A stretch of DNA of 64,000 bases from assembly GCF_002443255.2 (NCBI RefSeq), contig NW_019211456.1, positions 25,289,061 through 25,353,060 on the forward strand, given 5' to 3'. Source of the DNA: Varroa destructor (taxonomy: Eukaryota > Arthropoda > Arachnida > Mesostigmata > Varroidae). This document shows, one piece after another, positions 25,434-37,745 of this stretch; the first letter of the stretch is position 1, and the number at the start of each line of letters is the position of its first letter. The position numbers and the translations under genes were made by a program. The notes under the pieces are model-generated. The model had not been told where the DNA came from and searched no databases. It saw only the letters and a list, made by a program, of their open reading frames with translations.

Positions 25434-28037
25434 CAAGAAGAGGGTAAAAAAAAGTAGGGATAAACGCCAAAAATCTCCAAAAATGAAAAACAGGGTAGTT
25501 ATTCGGAAAGAGCGTACGTAACAGGTAGCCTATGACCGAAATGGTTGTCTGTGTTGGCAACAGGTAAATGCCGCTTGTTGAAATCCCGCAATGACTTCTT
25601 ATAGATACTAGATTTTCTAAGACAAGAGAATATACTTATCCTAAAATCAGGCGGAAGTTTGCGAGCCATCACAACTGATTATTCATGGCAGGGGTTTATT
25701 GATGATATATAAATGTTTTTGACGCTTCATGGTTGACTTAGTCAGCCAACATTTCAAAACGGTTTAACTTTTAATCTATGGCTGTTTTTTTCCGCTCATA
25801 CAATTTATTTAGAAAATCGACCGTTAAGTAATGCGAGAGCTAATACGTTTTCTTGGTTCTCTGTGAACTTATTATGAACAACGGCCAATTCCAAACATCT
25901 GTCCCATATGGTTCCATTGCAATAGCATTTTAAGTAGAGACATAACGGCGGCAAAAACTGACTCGTGAAGGAGATGACTCCTGATTTTCACCCGTGTTCC
26001 TTGTTTCCCTGAGTATATCTCCTCCCAAGAGCTGAATCTCTGCTTGTTTCTATCGATCACCCACTACACTTTCCAATGCACTCCGCTCGTCCTAGTTGAC
26101 AAACATCCAAGACTACGACGATGGGAATGCGTCAGTCACGTTTAGCTGTCGCTGACCAGCAAACTTCCCTCGAACATCGATGAACGACAGGTGGCCCAGA
26201 ACGCGCACGTCAGAACCGGCACGTAAAATAGCACCGACAGTATGACCACGTTTGCCACTGTTACCACCGTGACCACTATTCACCACCAATTCAGCGGCTA
26301 ATCATAGGGGGCACACAGATATGAGACGTTTTGATGGGATTGGACTACAATTGTTACTAGTGTTGTCCAGGGCTCGAATGTGGCGAGCGACCAACCCGTC
26401 GTCAGCACGTGAATGGCCGAATCGGCAATCCCGACTAATCCAAAGAAACGCCACAATCATTGAATGGGAGCCTCCTTCCAAAGCAAATGTTCCAAACGGG
26501 TTTCCGCGCAATGAGCGCTCATTCCACAACGCGACAACACAGCCGCTTAATCGCGGCGCCACCTTCCTGATCTCCTTTCGCCATTAAAATCCATCTGCTT
26601 CTGTTGTCGTTGAAAGAGTCATTTCCCTTTTTTTGCGATTTGCTGTCAACGCCTGCGTACGTAGTTGCCGACGGGCGAATTACTACATTGTCGTTTCTCA
26701 ATGTAACGCTGTTATTGTCGACTAAGTCGTGTGCCCTTGTATAGGCCGCCTGGCATTCAGCGATGAAACGCTTTCCATTCGATCGATGACCACACTTGGG
26801 CTGTCATCACATAAGCACACGTAAGCACAGGCTACAATAGTCAGTCCTTTTATTGTTCAACCCAGTTGCCAAGTGCGGTCCGATTACCGGTTTCACCACT
26901 GTCACAGTCGTGCTTGATGCGCTTACGCGATACAACACGACAGACCAGATGATACAATAAATGCACACGAGAAGGGTGATTGGAATTATTGCAGAATGAT
27001 ATGGAGGAATAATATATCTGTCGAAGATATCAGCGGACGAGAATACGTGTGGTATTGCGTGGCTAGAACTTTCACTATCGTTGCAGATGCTGTGGATTAA
27101 GTCGATGTTGGTTTGCCGTACAACATGTTGACGCTAACGCACGTTCGATTGTAGTACATCTCCGACACATTCGCTCAGTAGTTGTTGCGGGCAGTGTCGC
27201 TCTCCAGAGAATAGACAGTACTACTAGCGCTGGAGTGGTACCCCTGTCGCTGCGCCCATCATCATTGCCGCCGCAAATGAAGTAGTATCCAAGTGACAAT
27301 AAGAGTCGAAACGATGATAAGAGTGATGATCAGTAACTGGGTTTCCTGTAAAGGCAGACAATTCGTTCAAGATGCTGCTGTCGACTACTTCCTAATCGAA
27401 ACTACTACCTTCCTTCTTGGTTTCCCGGCCGGCTGGGGGGTGAGTGACATTATTCGATGTGGCATGTGCCTGCAATTTTCCAGTTGCTGCTATTTCGAAT
27501 TTGGGAATCGGCTCAAACAGAACCAGCAAGAGTGGCAAAACGGTCTATCTCGCATGAGATCTGTTCAGCGTTTCCGTCGAACGTTCCTTATGTGACACTG
27601 GTTGTTTTGAGTCTAGATGCTCGATGGATGGGAACGTTAGCGAAGTGATCGACTGATGCGTCGGTACTCAATGACCACCCATCGAAGGAATGGACCTTTT
27701 CTAGGAAAATGACTGAATTAAACGGAAAGGTAATCAAAACTAGAGGAAATAGCACCCATCAAAGTGCGGAACGAGCCTGTGGGACCAAAAGGAACCACCT
27801 CACACAACAGCTGATGCTATTCCTTCTAATTAGTGTAAAGAATGTAAAGCACAGTTTGTGTTCCATTATTTGCGGTCTTAGGGTGCGAGTGCTGTCGCCG
27901 ATACAATCACTGTCAGAAACTACTGCTGTTGCTACGATATACTCGTGTGAGCTCCGCATCCTAAAAAAACTCATTGTGTATATATAACATTTGCATATAA
28001 TCGTCATCATAATATAATAATACAGCCAACTATATCA

Positions 28038-28220
28038 ATGACTATTCGATTAATGGCTATACATTTTTTAGACAAAACAGACTCACATATTCCGGAATCA
28101 GCGTTACCCATCAATTATCTTTCGGATCATCAATTTGCGTGGATACAACCAGAACGGTATAGAACAGGAAAGATTGCGTGCGAAATAAGGTTCGAAAGAA
28201 ACATAAACATCGCTGATTAA
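28038..28220 (+). CDS. Small open frame, 60 codons, unrecognised
   Basis: This frame runs from ATG to TAA, MTIRLMAIHFLDKTDSHIPE through NYLSDHQFAWIQPERYRTGK to FERNINIAD. The composition is protein-like and there is no low-complexity repeat inside. The ATG context is ordinary (atcaATGA). I see no domain, signal peptide or convincing splice site, so this is close to the chance background. Confidence 0.12.
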   Translation: MTIRLMAIHFLDKTDSHIPESALPINYLSDHQFAWIQPERYRTGKIACEIRFERNINIAD

Positions 28221-28378
28221 AGCGTCGACTTACGTGCGAAGTCGCGCTTACTGTCTAAATGTGCAATCTACAAGCGTCGAAAACATATAACCCAAAGCTT
28301 TTCCACTCTGTGAACATAGACTGACCTTTTATACTAACGACTTATCGAATTCTTGTACGCGCCCAACCCTATACATAC

Positions 28379-28397
28379 ATATATATATATATATATA
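28379..28397. repeat. AT dinucleotide microsatellite
   Basis: Roughly nine to ten AT units follow an imperfect atacatac lead-in. Confidence 0.9.
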
Positions 28398-31093
28398 AAG
28401 GTGAGACTATACCGGCTGAAATGAGGGAGTAAAATATTCAAACACATTCTATAAGGTGACCTATAGACGAGTTCATTGCAACTAATTCATTTTTGAGAAA
28501 ATATGGGTTGAAGACATTTATGCCGATTGTTCTTATATTTCACCCAAGCGGAGTCAGATCGGTCAAAAATTGAACTATATGGGTTTCATGCGAAGAAGTC
28601 ATTTACGTAAGCGAAAGCAGCCATAAAAAAGGCTGTGACTCTGCTTAGAAAATGCGATGCTTTATGATAATTTGCTGCCTAGTGAAACAGTCATTTGTTG
28701 ATTATAGGCCGTTCCATGCGATATAAAAGCGAGTCTTGAACAGTCCCAATAACGATATATCGACGAGTGTAGAAAGGAACAGGTGTAATGTTTTCGTAAG
28801 TTAACCCAACTGGATAGAAACCTATGTGCCCGTCGTAGTAGGCATGAATTTGGAATAAATAATTACCCACGGTAAATTCTAATCCATGATCATAATTATT
28901 AATAATATTTTGCACAAATGATAGGCTATGCGTCTAAATTTCTTCCCCATGACACGAACGACAATTCATTGATTCGTGTATCACATAGTCTTGAGATGTG
29001 GTAAGCTCAGATAGCCTTATCTTTCACATCTGTATTTTATATTAATTGTGCGTTCGCCAAATTAAAGTTGTAATGAAACAATCGTCTTAAAATAGTGGGT
29101 CCTAGGAGCTCGTTTTCAATATCTTTGAAACCTGTAAAAACAGGGTCTGGATTTTGAAGATATCTAGGATATTAAGCCAAGCAATTTTATGGGGCTTAAT
29201 GAGACGGGTCAACAACGAAATGAAAAATTTCAGTTTCGGAAACTTAAATTTTTTGCTGCAATGATACTTAATTGTAATTCATGAAAATCTGTTCACTTCC
29301 ATGACTGATTGAATATCTTCAAACTTGGTTTTTAGCGACAATTGGGTATATAACTTTAAGTAAATGTTCCGACTTTTATGTGTGGTGCTGTTGTTGAGCA
29401 TTGCTTGAATTAGGAACAGATTGCCTATATATATATACCATGATATTAAGGGAACAGGGCGACTGTAGTTCAGACTAAATAATTGTGCTCGTCAATTATC
29501 ACTACTGTGAGTCAGCGATTAATAAATCCGTGGTTTGTACTATGAAACATTGTTCTGCTAATCTTTGCTTAAACATCTGTTCATGTTAACTATAATCGTA
29601 CCCTGTAAACTATATGTATATACGTATCGTATTTTCTCCCGATTCATGCTATATCTGCTACTGGCGGCCGAAACAACGAGCGCTCGAAGTTCTTCCAGAC
29701 ATCGACGGTTATGTTTGTTGTACAAAAGGAATAAATTGTGTATGTCTGCCGCATCTCACTGCAATCACCGAAAGCATTAGTTATTGGGATCAGATAGCAG
29801 ATCACAGAATAAGAACAGGACAGGGAATAACATAAAACGAATGAGCAGCAGGAGTGGACTCCACAACACGTCACCGTACAACCGGACAGCGCTACAAACG
29901 CAACTTCTTACTGGCGCGCCCCCTATACCATGCTAAGGACCCCCCGCTGTGTTTATCGGACACTTCATTAAGTCGTCAGTTTTGCTTTGGGCGCAACCCA
30001 CAGCACTTGATGCATTTTCTACCGAAATTCGGCTACGAGGTAATCCTAGCATGTGTCTATATCTGTCGTACTTGTAGAACACAGCGTCCAACTGTGTTAG
30101 GACCAAACCAGCCAAAAGCAGGCCGGCCCCATGAGTGAGCAGACTCATTTGACTCGATCAACATCCATCTGCTCCTACCTATGATTTGCTTGTCTTTGCT
30201 ACTGCTGCCACTTCTGCACTTAAACACTTTATGCTTCTGGCCATCTTTTGTCCATATAGGGCGGTGTGTGCATCGGCCTTCCATTTTCTTTTACTAAGGC
30301 ACTTAACTGAGTTCGGTACTGTGCAATGAAGATCGAGGTACAGCTAAAGCTGGACGGCCACCAACCGCCGTGATATTTACAATAAACAGAGGAGCAATGA
30401 ACGGGGAAAAAAGGCGGTAAGTGTTCTACGCACGCTGCCGCTCTGCAATCAGCCAGTAAAGGACCGATATGTGAAAAATCGTTATTCTGTCGCTATCAAT
30501 GGTTAAGTGTTAATTGTCGACACAGCAAGTATCTCAATATTACTAGTATTATTATTATTAGCACGGGTGGTTCACTGCTTGTTAGCAACAAGCAGCTCGG
30601 CTGGAGCGCTAAATGTATGAAGGCTAGCGGTGGCGGAAAATGCTTATCACTTACTTTTGCGCCGTTTTCTCAGCGCGTTGTCTTGGCGGCCAAGAAATTG
30701 TAAATATTTTTTGCCACTTCAACCCTTGGCGTTCGATACTAAAAAAAAATACTATCATAGATCACCTATTGCTATAATAGAATTGAGACAAAAAAGCGTT
30801 ACATGTAGGCAGCGGTCATGTAAACATTCAATATCTTCTCTGACTCGTAAACATCATCACAGGTACCTTATGAGTGGTAGTCCATAATATCGTTCTCGAA
30901 TCGTTTTTACCATTATTGTGGTCGTTGTTGTTGTTTCTGTTGCTACTGCTGCTTCTAACACCACAATCATTTTACCTGGCCGCCATTGCGTGGCATATAA
31001 GAGAACGACGATGCTAAACGAGGTCCACACAAAAATTAAGCAAGCACCGTATCTGCTACTTTTAGCCTGAACCTTTTGTCCATTCTGACAGCT

Positions 31094-31288
31094 ATGTTCG
31101 CCTTAGTTAACTTGACGGTGGCCACTGGGACCAACGCTGCTGCCGTTTGTGCTATCGAACATATCTTGTCGGAGTTAGGCCTAGGCAACATCCGTCATGC
31201 GCCCAGCGCTCACGATTCGTTTCTCTTAGAAGCTCTCATTTCCCGCGCACCATCAGCGGATAGCGGGTGTCGCACCGTCAGCGGATAG
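31094..31288 (+). CDS. Small open frame, 64 codons, unrecognised
   Basis: This frame runs from an ATG to TAG with GC-rich, protein-like codon content. It starts MFALVNLTVATGTNAAAVCA, continues through a helical LSELGLGNIRH, and ends in SGCRTVSG. The N terminus could be a signal peptide or a short membrane segment. The last codons and the stop lie inside a 25-bp tandem duplication (31246-31295), so the present stop is a product of that duplication or shared with it. No splice sites or promoter were found that would decide whether it is expressed. Confidence 0.22.
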   Translation: MFALVNLTVATGTNAAAVCAIEHILSELGLGNIRHAPSAHDSFLLEALISRAPSADSGCRTVSG

Positions 31289-31295
31289 CGGGTGT
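31246..31295. repeat. Tandem duplication of a 25-bp unit
   Basis: Units 31246-31270 and 31271-31295 match at 24 of 25 bases (A to G at unit position 7). Each contains gtgt at its end and agcggatagcggg inside. Confidence 0.93.
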
Positions 31296-34012
31296 CTATC
31301 TGTCGATACGCAGCCTTTGTTGAAAAATTGCCGCTTTTTTCTTACGCGGTTTACGTTGGCCAAATCAATATTACGGATCGTTGTTGAACCGCTGGCCACG
31401 GCAATACTATCCTTGCCGAATCGTAGTCGAGAAATATCGTATCCGCCTATAACTGCTTAGAACGATCACGAAAACCTCGACCTAGATGTACGGAGCTTTA
31501 TCGTGAGGCGATTGTGTTTACTCTGGGCTCGACTGAATCGTTGGGTCCGTGTAGAAAAAAAGTTTCCGAAGAAACGAGAAACCCGATTTACTTGATTGTT
31601 TTGAAGTGTATTAGGAGAATAAATGCACGTTTCACTGGTGCATATTCACTCACAATACGAAAACATCCGAAGTTAGACAGTGACTGAATAATTCGTACTA
31701 ATCGTAAGCAGCTTTGAAAAATAATACAATTGCCCTGTTATTACCTTTGATCTGTATGCTAGAGTGATTGTGTATTCGTTAGAAACACAGTTAAACTTTC
31801 AGTAGAGAAAGGGCTAGAAATCAACATAGGTTGAGATCACGTTTGAACAATACATAGTGTACATAACTACCGTTGGCTAACCGGTCCTGACTAGTTTACC
31901 TATGTACCTACGCTAGAGTTTGAAACCCATGCTACACGATGGAACGTTAAAACAAACAAGATAAACTAATATCTCTTTTTACAGATACCAAATAATAGTC
32001 TTGTTAGACCGAAGTGGTAACAACAGATACTTCTATACTGATTAGTTCAGCTAATTGGCGGGTAACCCTTCGACATACGAATGGTGTAATTTAAACTCGC
32101 TTGAACATCCGTATATTAAAAAATATAGGCCTTAATATAGGTCTGACAGAATTCTATGCGAGTATCTAAGGTGATTTTGCGCCTACCTAGAAACCAGTAG
32201 ACAATTAAATCAAATGAAAACACGATCACTTAGACAAAATGGTCATTATTATTAGTTTCATTATAGTCGTAATTAATATTAGCCACTGTAATGATTATAT
32301 TATTAGTTATATATTACAGAATATATAATTAAACCAGCATGAATCTTCTATGTCCCTGCGCGGAGTCAGGGAAGGTCAGCTGGCGGAGATGCCCGATGTA
32401 CGATTTACCACAGCGTGGTATCCGACTAATCGAGTTATACCTGTTTAAAACGCCAGCGATTCTCTTTCAACATTCGTTCAGCTGCAGTCCTTTTCTCTAT
32501 ATTTTTTCAGTCCTTTCGGCTTCTTTGTCTCCTTCGCTAGCGCTGCCCGCGTCTCTATCCTTACACAATTTTATACTATTGGTGAGCACGATATCGGTAG
32601 ATAGATATCTGATTTCGCGTGAACTTCATTAAGGTGTTAGCGTGTTTCTCCCTCGAGCCCATTGCTTCTGCTTTGTCTAGTTGTAAAACCGTTTTAGCCT
32701 CACTTTCGAATAAATGATCTGTAAAAATCGTTACACGGAAGGAAAGGGCAAAAAGGCTTCGTTCATTTAAATGGGAAAAAGGCACATGTAATGTAGTGAG
32801 GCGAAGGTTTTTTTATCTAATAAAAATAAAGTGCCTTAACTAGCGGTAACTCGACCTATTATATATACGTTTGCGTTGATCAAGTTAAGTAATCAATCAC
32901 GGAAAAAACTTGTATTCTGAGGATTCGAAATGATATTGGCAGTCATGCATATAAGAGAGTAACAACTTGCGAAGACCTAAAATTGCTGCGCGTCGAAAAT
33001 AGGACTCAGTGAGCACTGTCTGAGCCGTTCTGCGTATTGCTTTATCGACCTTTAAACATTCGACATTTAGATTAGAGTACTGCAGGCAGCCAGGTTCCAA
33101 GTGGAATATAATTTTAATAATACGTTCGGAGCGCCTGATCCGTTTCAACTTCAAGCGCCACTTTTTATCCTGCGCTGTAGTTGTTATCATTTCAAAAAAT
33201 GATGACTACCGTACCGTACAGGGTTAGTTTGAGAAAAAGTACTCCAATAAGCAGGCGGTCTAGCGATACAGTTCAGACGAACGATTATAAAAGACAGGGA
33301 ACAGGCAGTTATGGCAGCGCGTAGCTAATTAACCCATCGGTTTCCCCATCGATTTGAGTGGCAATAACTTGATTAAATCATATAGAAAGTAATAAAAGTA
33401 GTAAGGTGCAACCCAATAAAATGTTAGTTGACAAAAGATGGTCATTTTTGGCACAGCTTTGTCGGAACTCTCTGCTCATAAAGATGTCCTAAGGCGAATA
33501 ATCTATTTCATTAGTATTATAATGACCACGTTTTTGATAGGTTCTGGCTTTCGAAACAGTCGGGTCACAGCTGATAGCAAAAATAACCATAGACGTAAAT
33601 GTATATTGTGTAGCTGCTGTACGCATATATATATATATATATATATATATGAAGCAAGTAAACTTTGCTGGCCGATAGATTGCTTATCAAGTCACCGAAA
33701 AAAAATGGACGCAATTGTTGTATCATAATCTAAAATAGCATTATTATGAAAAATGACACACCAAATAAGTAAACACTCAAAATTGTAAGGTACTCACTTT
33801 TGGTATATCTTATGTAAACATATAGAAGAGAAAAACCGCTTTACATAATTCCCAGCGTATCTGTGATATAAGTCAACTGGCAATAGAACCCTTTGAACAT
33901 TATCCTGCTCTTCGTTACCACCATTAACGACAAGCACATGTTAATATATTGTAACGATCTCAGTAGTTAACTTACTATTTATGCCTCTTTCTCGATAAAC
34001 GGTTCTTACTGC
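31296..34012. other. Probable 3' flank and 3' UTR of the coiled-coil gene
   Basis: The right part should hold the 3' UTR if the exon at 34013 is terminal. On the minus strand I find no AATAAA in the first several hundred bases; the nearest variant I noticed, ATTAAA, is about 900 bases away near 33115. The left part is AT-rich and featureless apart from the AT repeat at 33625. Confidence 0.4.
33625..33650. repeat. AT dinucleotide microsatellite
   Basis: Thirteen uninterrupted AT units lie inside a chance open frame, where they read as alternating Ile-Tyr. Confidence 0.95.
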
Positions 34013-34423
34013 TCATTTTTGTCTTCGTTCTCCAGAGATTCGGCAATTTCCTTTTTGTTCAACTATATGAATCTTCTGCTGGACTGTCTTCTGTTCAATG
34101 ACAACTGATGCGCGGTGTATATGAGCTGGGCTGGCTGTGGTCGCTGTCCGTCCGGGCTGGATCCTCAGTGGGTCAAGCTTCACCGCCGGCATCGCGCCAT
34201 TGCTCTCGCAAGAATTCTTGCACGTATTGTTGACCACATAGTGTTCAACGGTGTCGATCATTAGGTGACACTCTTCACTGCGCAATAAGCGTCGCAATTT
34301 TCCCAGTAAATTACGGATTTGTTGCAATTGGTCTTCGATAGGCAGCTTGGCATTCTTACGTAGCTGTTGGTCGCGTTTCTCATCGCGACGACGATACTCG
34401 TCCAGCTGGTCTTCTAACTTGTC
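34013..34423 (-). CDS. Terminal coding exon of the coiled-coil protein gene
   Basis: This frame of 136 codons plus TGA follows a strong acceptor (a long T/C tract ending in tgtttag). It enters in phase 0 and joins the exon at 39407-39532 across an intron of 4,983 bases. The first 75 or so residues are highly charged and helical: DKLEDQLDEYRRRDEKRDQQ, then LPIEDQLQQIRNLLGKLRRL and a segment RSEECHLMIDTVEHY. The tail is less ordered, with NNTCKNSCESNG, a Pro/Thr/Ser stretch and a Gln/Val-rich end. The TGA is followed 2 bases later by a donor-like gtaagaa, so a splice inside the 3' UTR is possible. I see no good polyadenylation signal close by. The two exons together give a 178-residue C terminus. 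The family is not recognised. Confidence 0.7.
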   Translation of the reverse strand, partial: DKLEDQLDEYRRRDEKRDQQLRKNAKLPIEDQLQQIRNLLGKLRRLLRSEECHLMIDTVEHYVVNNTCKNSCESNGAMPAVKLDPLRIQPGRTATTASPAHIHRASVVIEQKTVQQKIHIVEQKGNCRISGERRQK

Positions 34424-34753
34424 CTAAACAATGCGAAAATAGAAAAGATGGTGTTATATCAGAGCACGGAGATATTATAGTACAAAAATTATTATACATC
34501 TACATCTGCATACTATATAGGTATGCATTATGCATAGCTAATATCAAGACGTAGTTTGTTCAAAATATTTTCCAAAAATCTAAAAAAAATATTTCTATTT
34601 CGTATTACAGTGAGACTGTATCAAAACGAATTTGAATAGAACGAAAGTAAATGTTACATTACAACAATGTACTACGAATAAAATACACGGACTTTGCTAT
34701 AAAACTCCCAATAAAGTTATAATGATCGGGGTTTTTACGCACAATACTATGAT

Positions 34754-34774
34754 ACGTACCAACGATTGGTACGT
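34754..34774. repeat. Inverted repeat, 9-bp arms, 3-base loop
   Basis: Arms acgtaccaa and ttggtacgt are separated by cga. It is a small cruciform or hairpin in the predicted intron. Confidence 0.85.
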
Positions 34775-35078
34775 CATCGAAGTGCACACTAACGACGTAT
34801 CGTACTTAAGGTTTTGTCCGCTTCCAAAAGTGCCACACCAAAAATGAGCCCCGCCAACGCTTACTCGATGTAAGCAGCAGAAGAGGAACTAAATTCAGAT
34901 AATGATCGAGCTTATGATGTATGTACGTAAAACAATCCGAGACGTCAAACGCGCGTTAGGCCAAACCACGAGGTACTTATTCTATGCATATATTTTCATA
35001 GCTCACCAAAAACGTTCTTAACGCGTAAGACAAGAAAAAAGGGCGGGTGACAGAAACACACGAAAAGAGATAACTTAC

Positions 35079-35137
35079 ATTATAGATCTAGACGTAGTTA
35101 CGAATCCTTTGTCCATCTCATCATTGAAAGAAGAGTT
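35079..35137 (-). CDS. Possible alternative (frame-shifting) exon inside the intron
   Basis: On the minus strand a C14 tract followed by acgttag makes a plausible acceptor. It is followed by 59 bases with one open frame, NSSFNDEMDKGFVTTSRSI, and the donor gtaagt. It lies between the two well-supported exons and has compatible entry phase 0. Because 59 is not a multiple of three, including it would put the next exon out of frame and end the protein after four more codons (M-T-S-stop). It would therefore act as a truncating alternative exon if real. The splice signals and the single open frame are visible; use of the exon is inference. Confidence 0.2.
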
Positions 35138-35144
35138 CTAACGT

Positions 35145-35158
35145 GGGGGGGGGGGGGG
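35145..35158. repeat. G14 homopolymer
   Basis: Fourteen consecutive G follow acgt at 35141-35144. On the minus strand it is a C14 tract eight bases before a possible exon at 35137. Confidence 0.95.
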
Positions 35159-36023
35159 TAAACGTCATTCACCGGTTACAATGACAGCTTGGTTGTTTTG
35201 GTGCTTACGCCGTCAAATATTGCTGCAGACAGCGGATTCCCAGCATGAACATAACTAATTCTAACTGTTCCATAGCAAAGTTTATAGAAAAATATGCTCC
35301 GATTTCACTTACAGTACCCCGATATAAGAGAAACATCTTTATAGGTGTGGATAGAACCTTTTCCGTTTTTGCTGTGCTGTCCTATTCTATCCTCAGTGCT
35401 GTAAACTTCGTGTGTCTCTGTTCGTAGGAATTTAGTAAAACAACTAGGAAAGCCTTTAGTAAAATCAGGCGCCGCTTGAACTTGGATAGCCAAGAGAAAG
35501 AGGTTAAGGTTGAATTTTTTAAACCGTCCTCTATAGACTCTCTATCGAGCTTCAATAATTAAATGTTTGTTATAAAAAAAGATCCATAATTTAGTGTTTT
35601 CACTAATTAAAAGCCACAGCAATACTGAGCTTTTTCCTTGGCTGAATTTATTTCTGTCCTGAATATTCGTATTAACTTGTAAGAGAACCTCCTTTGCGAA
35701 TTAATTATCGGTTTCATAGTTCGCTGCTACGATCCGTAAGTGATGCGGATCATAAGCGTGACCGAAAGTTAACGTTTGTCGAAATGACCGAAACACAAGA
35801 TGACAATCAAGCGGCAGGCATTCTTTGGGCCGTGTAGGCCACCTGATGGCAACCCGGCCAGAACACACAAAATTGATCCCAGGTCGGAATCCTACAGCTT
35901 GATTTTCCCATGCTTTTCAGAGCAGCATTACAATCGGCCCGCACGGTAAGTCTAGCATGTAATTATCTAGATTCAGTATTTAAATATTGAGCACCAGAGC
36001 CACATCGAGATAAATGGCCCATG

Positions 36024-36053
36024 AATATTTTCGTTGTTCGCAACGAAAATATT
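36024..36053. repeat. Perfect 13-bp hairpin with TTCG loop
   Basis: Arm aatattttcgttg (36024-36036), loop ttcg, and arm caacgaaaatatt (36041-36053) pair perfectly. A UUCG loop is unusually stable in RNA, although the classic closing pair is C-G and here it is G-C. Confidence 0.9.
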
Positions 36054-36086
36054 AATGCAAGTGATGCAGAAAATCATTATGATCTC

Positions 36087-36125
36087 GAATTCTAATAGAT
36101 TACTATTGAATTCGAATTAGAATTC
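36087..36125. repeat. 10-bp inverted repeat around GAATTC words
   Basis: gaattctaat at 36087-36096 pairs with attagaattc at 36116-36125; the spacer itself contains another gaattcg. It lies 34 bases after the TTCG hairpin. Confidence 0.8.
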
Positions 36126-36662
36126 ATTGAAAGACGGACCGAATTTAGGCTTTGGGAAACCAGCTCAAAGGGAAAAGCAACTTAAAAAATTTGCTTGCTT
36201 TCTCTGTTACTCACTTCAACTTATTTTTATGTTAAGTTTGCTTAGCTTAAGTACAGCAAACGTTTCGCACTATAGACAGATCAATAAACCCAACTAAAAT
36301 AGAAGAGAGCAGGAAAGGGTGAAACTAGAATTATAGTCAAACCCTTTCCTAGTCTTTCCGCTGTTGGAATATGCCGGAGCATTTTTGCCCTTCGTCTAGT
36401 ATGTTATTATTTCCCTGTTGAGCAGCAGGAGACTGGTTCGATAATTACCACGTCAGCGGACAGTCAGATTTTGCTTGATAGACAATCAGAAACGCTTATC
36501 TATTCTGCCCTCCGGATGCGATGCAAAACTCTGGAATGAGGAAATGAGGAGTGACGACTTGACACGGTTGAATAAAATGGAGCTTATAACAGGCGTAAGA
36601 TACTTGAGCGTATCAAAAAATCTTGTACTTGTCAAGTGTTCACGACGATATCATAGCTAAAG

Positions 36663-36676
36663 ATATATATATATAT
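36663..36676. repeat. Short AT microsatellite
   Basis: About seven AT units follow ag and end in cgg. Confidence 0.85.
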
Positions 36677-37745
36677 CGGAAGCTGTTAGCCATTGTGCTG
36701 AATTCATCTACTACTAAGCGATCAATGAATAGCATCGAATTAGTTTACCTTCTGATTTTTCAGTGTTCCATTCTAACACACTGATCGCCCCCTACGCGTG
36801 CATCCCTTAAATCACAAATCGTGACAAAGCGATTCTTATTTCACATTTGCTTCCGTCAGAATCGTCAACAAAAGTATAGCTATTCGTTTTGTTAACTTAT
36901 AGCGCTGCTCTGGTAGCCAATCAGTCACACGGAATAGATGTTAGAGTCCGTCTCTCTTGATTTACACAGTACGGGAAACCTATGAACAAAAGAATCAATA
37001 AACATAACAATTAAACCGTTTCTGCTAAAATCTTTGCATGTGCTTACCGTGTCATCGAGAATATGTCAAGCATCACCGGATCGTTGCTGCTGCTGCTGTC
37101 GTGTGGTAAATTAAAAACACAATCAATTAATGAGACGATCGACTTCGGTTCCTCTTAGTAGCTAATTCGTCGGTGGACAACGGCACTAGCCCCCCTCAGT
37201 TTCTTCAATTCAATCAAAGACAATGCCACGCGAAATAGTTCACGTAGAGCATTACAGGCTACGGTAATAACAGCAGTACGAACAACCACAGCCTTTGCAG
37301 CGGCCTTAGAAGGCCTGTCCACACCAATATTACAAGCAGGTGTTAGTATGTCTAGTAGACACCTGGAGCTTTTACAGACTCTCTCGTGCTTGAGTCGACC
37401 CAACCCCACATAAACAAACTCGTTTACAGACGCAAAACATACAGACAAAAGCATAATTGCAACACAGACGATAAATAAGCATGGATATGATAATATGAAG
37501 ATCAAAAGTGGTCAAAAGGTTTCATATCTAACCAGGGCAAAAAAAAATTTTTGCTGTCCTGATTGCCATTCATGTCACTGAAGCCATTGCCCGTTCTAAA
37601 GCAATTTGCATTCGAAAAAGGACTTTGAGGATAATGTATTATTAGCGGAGAAAGGTGATCACCTTGTCATATACTTGCTCGCGGTTGTGACCCGTCGTCA
37701 TTATCACAGTTTGGCATCGGGTGAAGAACTAACTGCATCTCGATC

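Larger units (their letters stand above)
25434..31093. other. Mostly empty; CpG- and trinucleotide-rich patches
   Basis: From 26.1 to 27.7 kb and near 30.0-31.0 kb the DNA is GC-richer, with open frames on both strands at once. There is no splice-supported exon. A 27-base unit at 30391-30417 before gtaagt was noted but is too short to judge. Confidence 0.45.
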
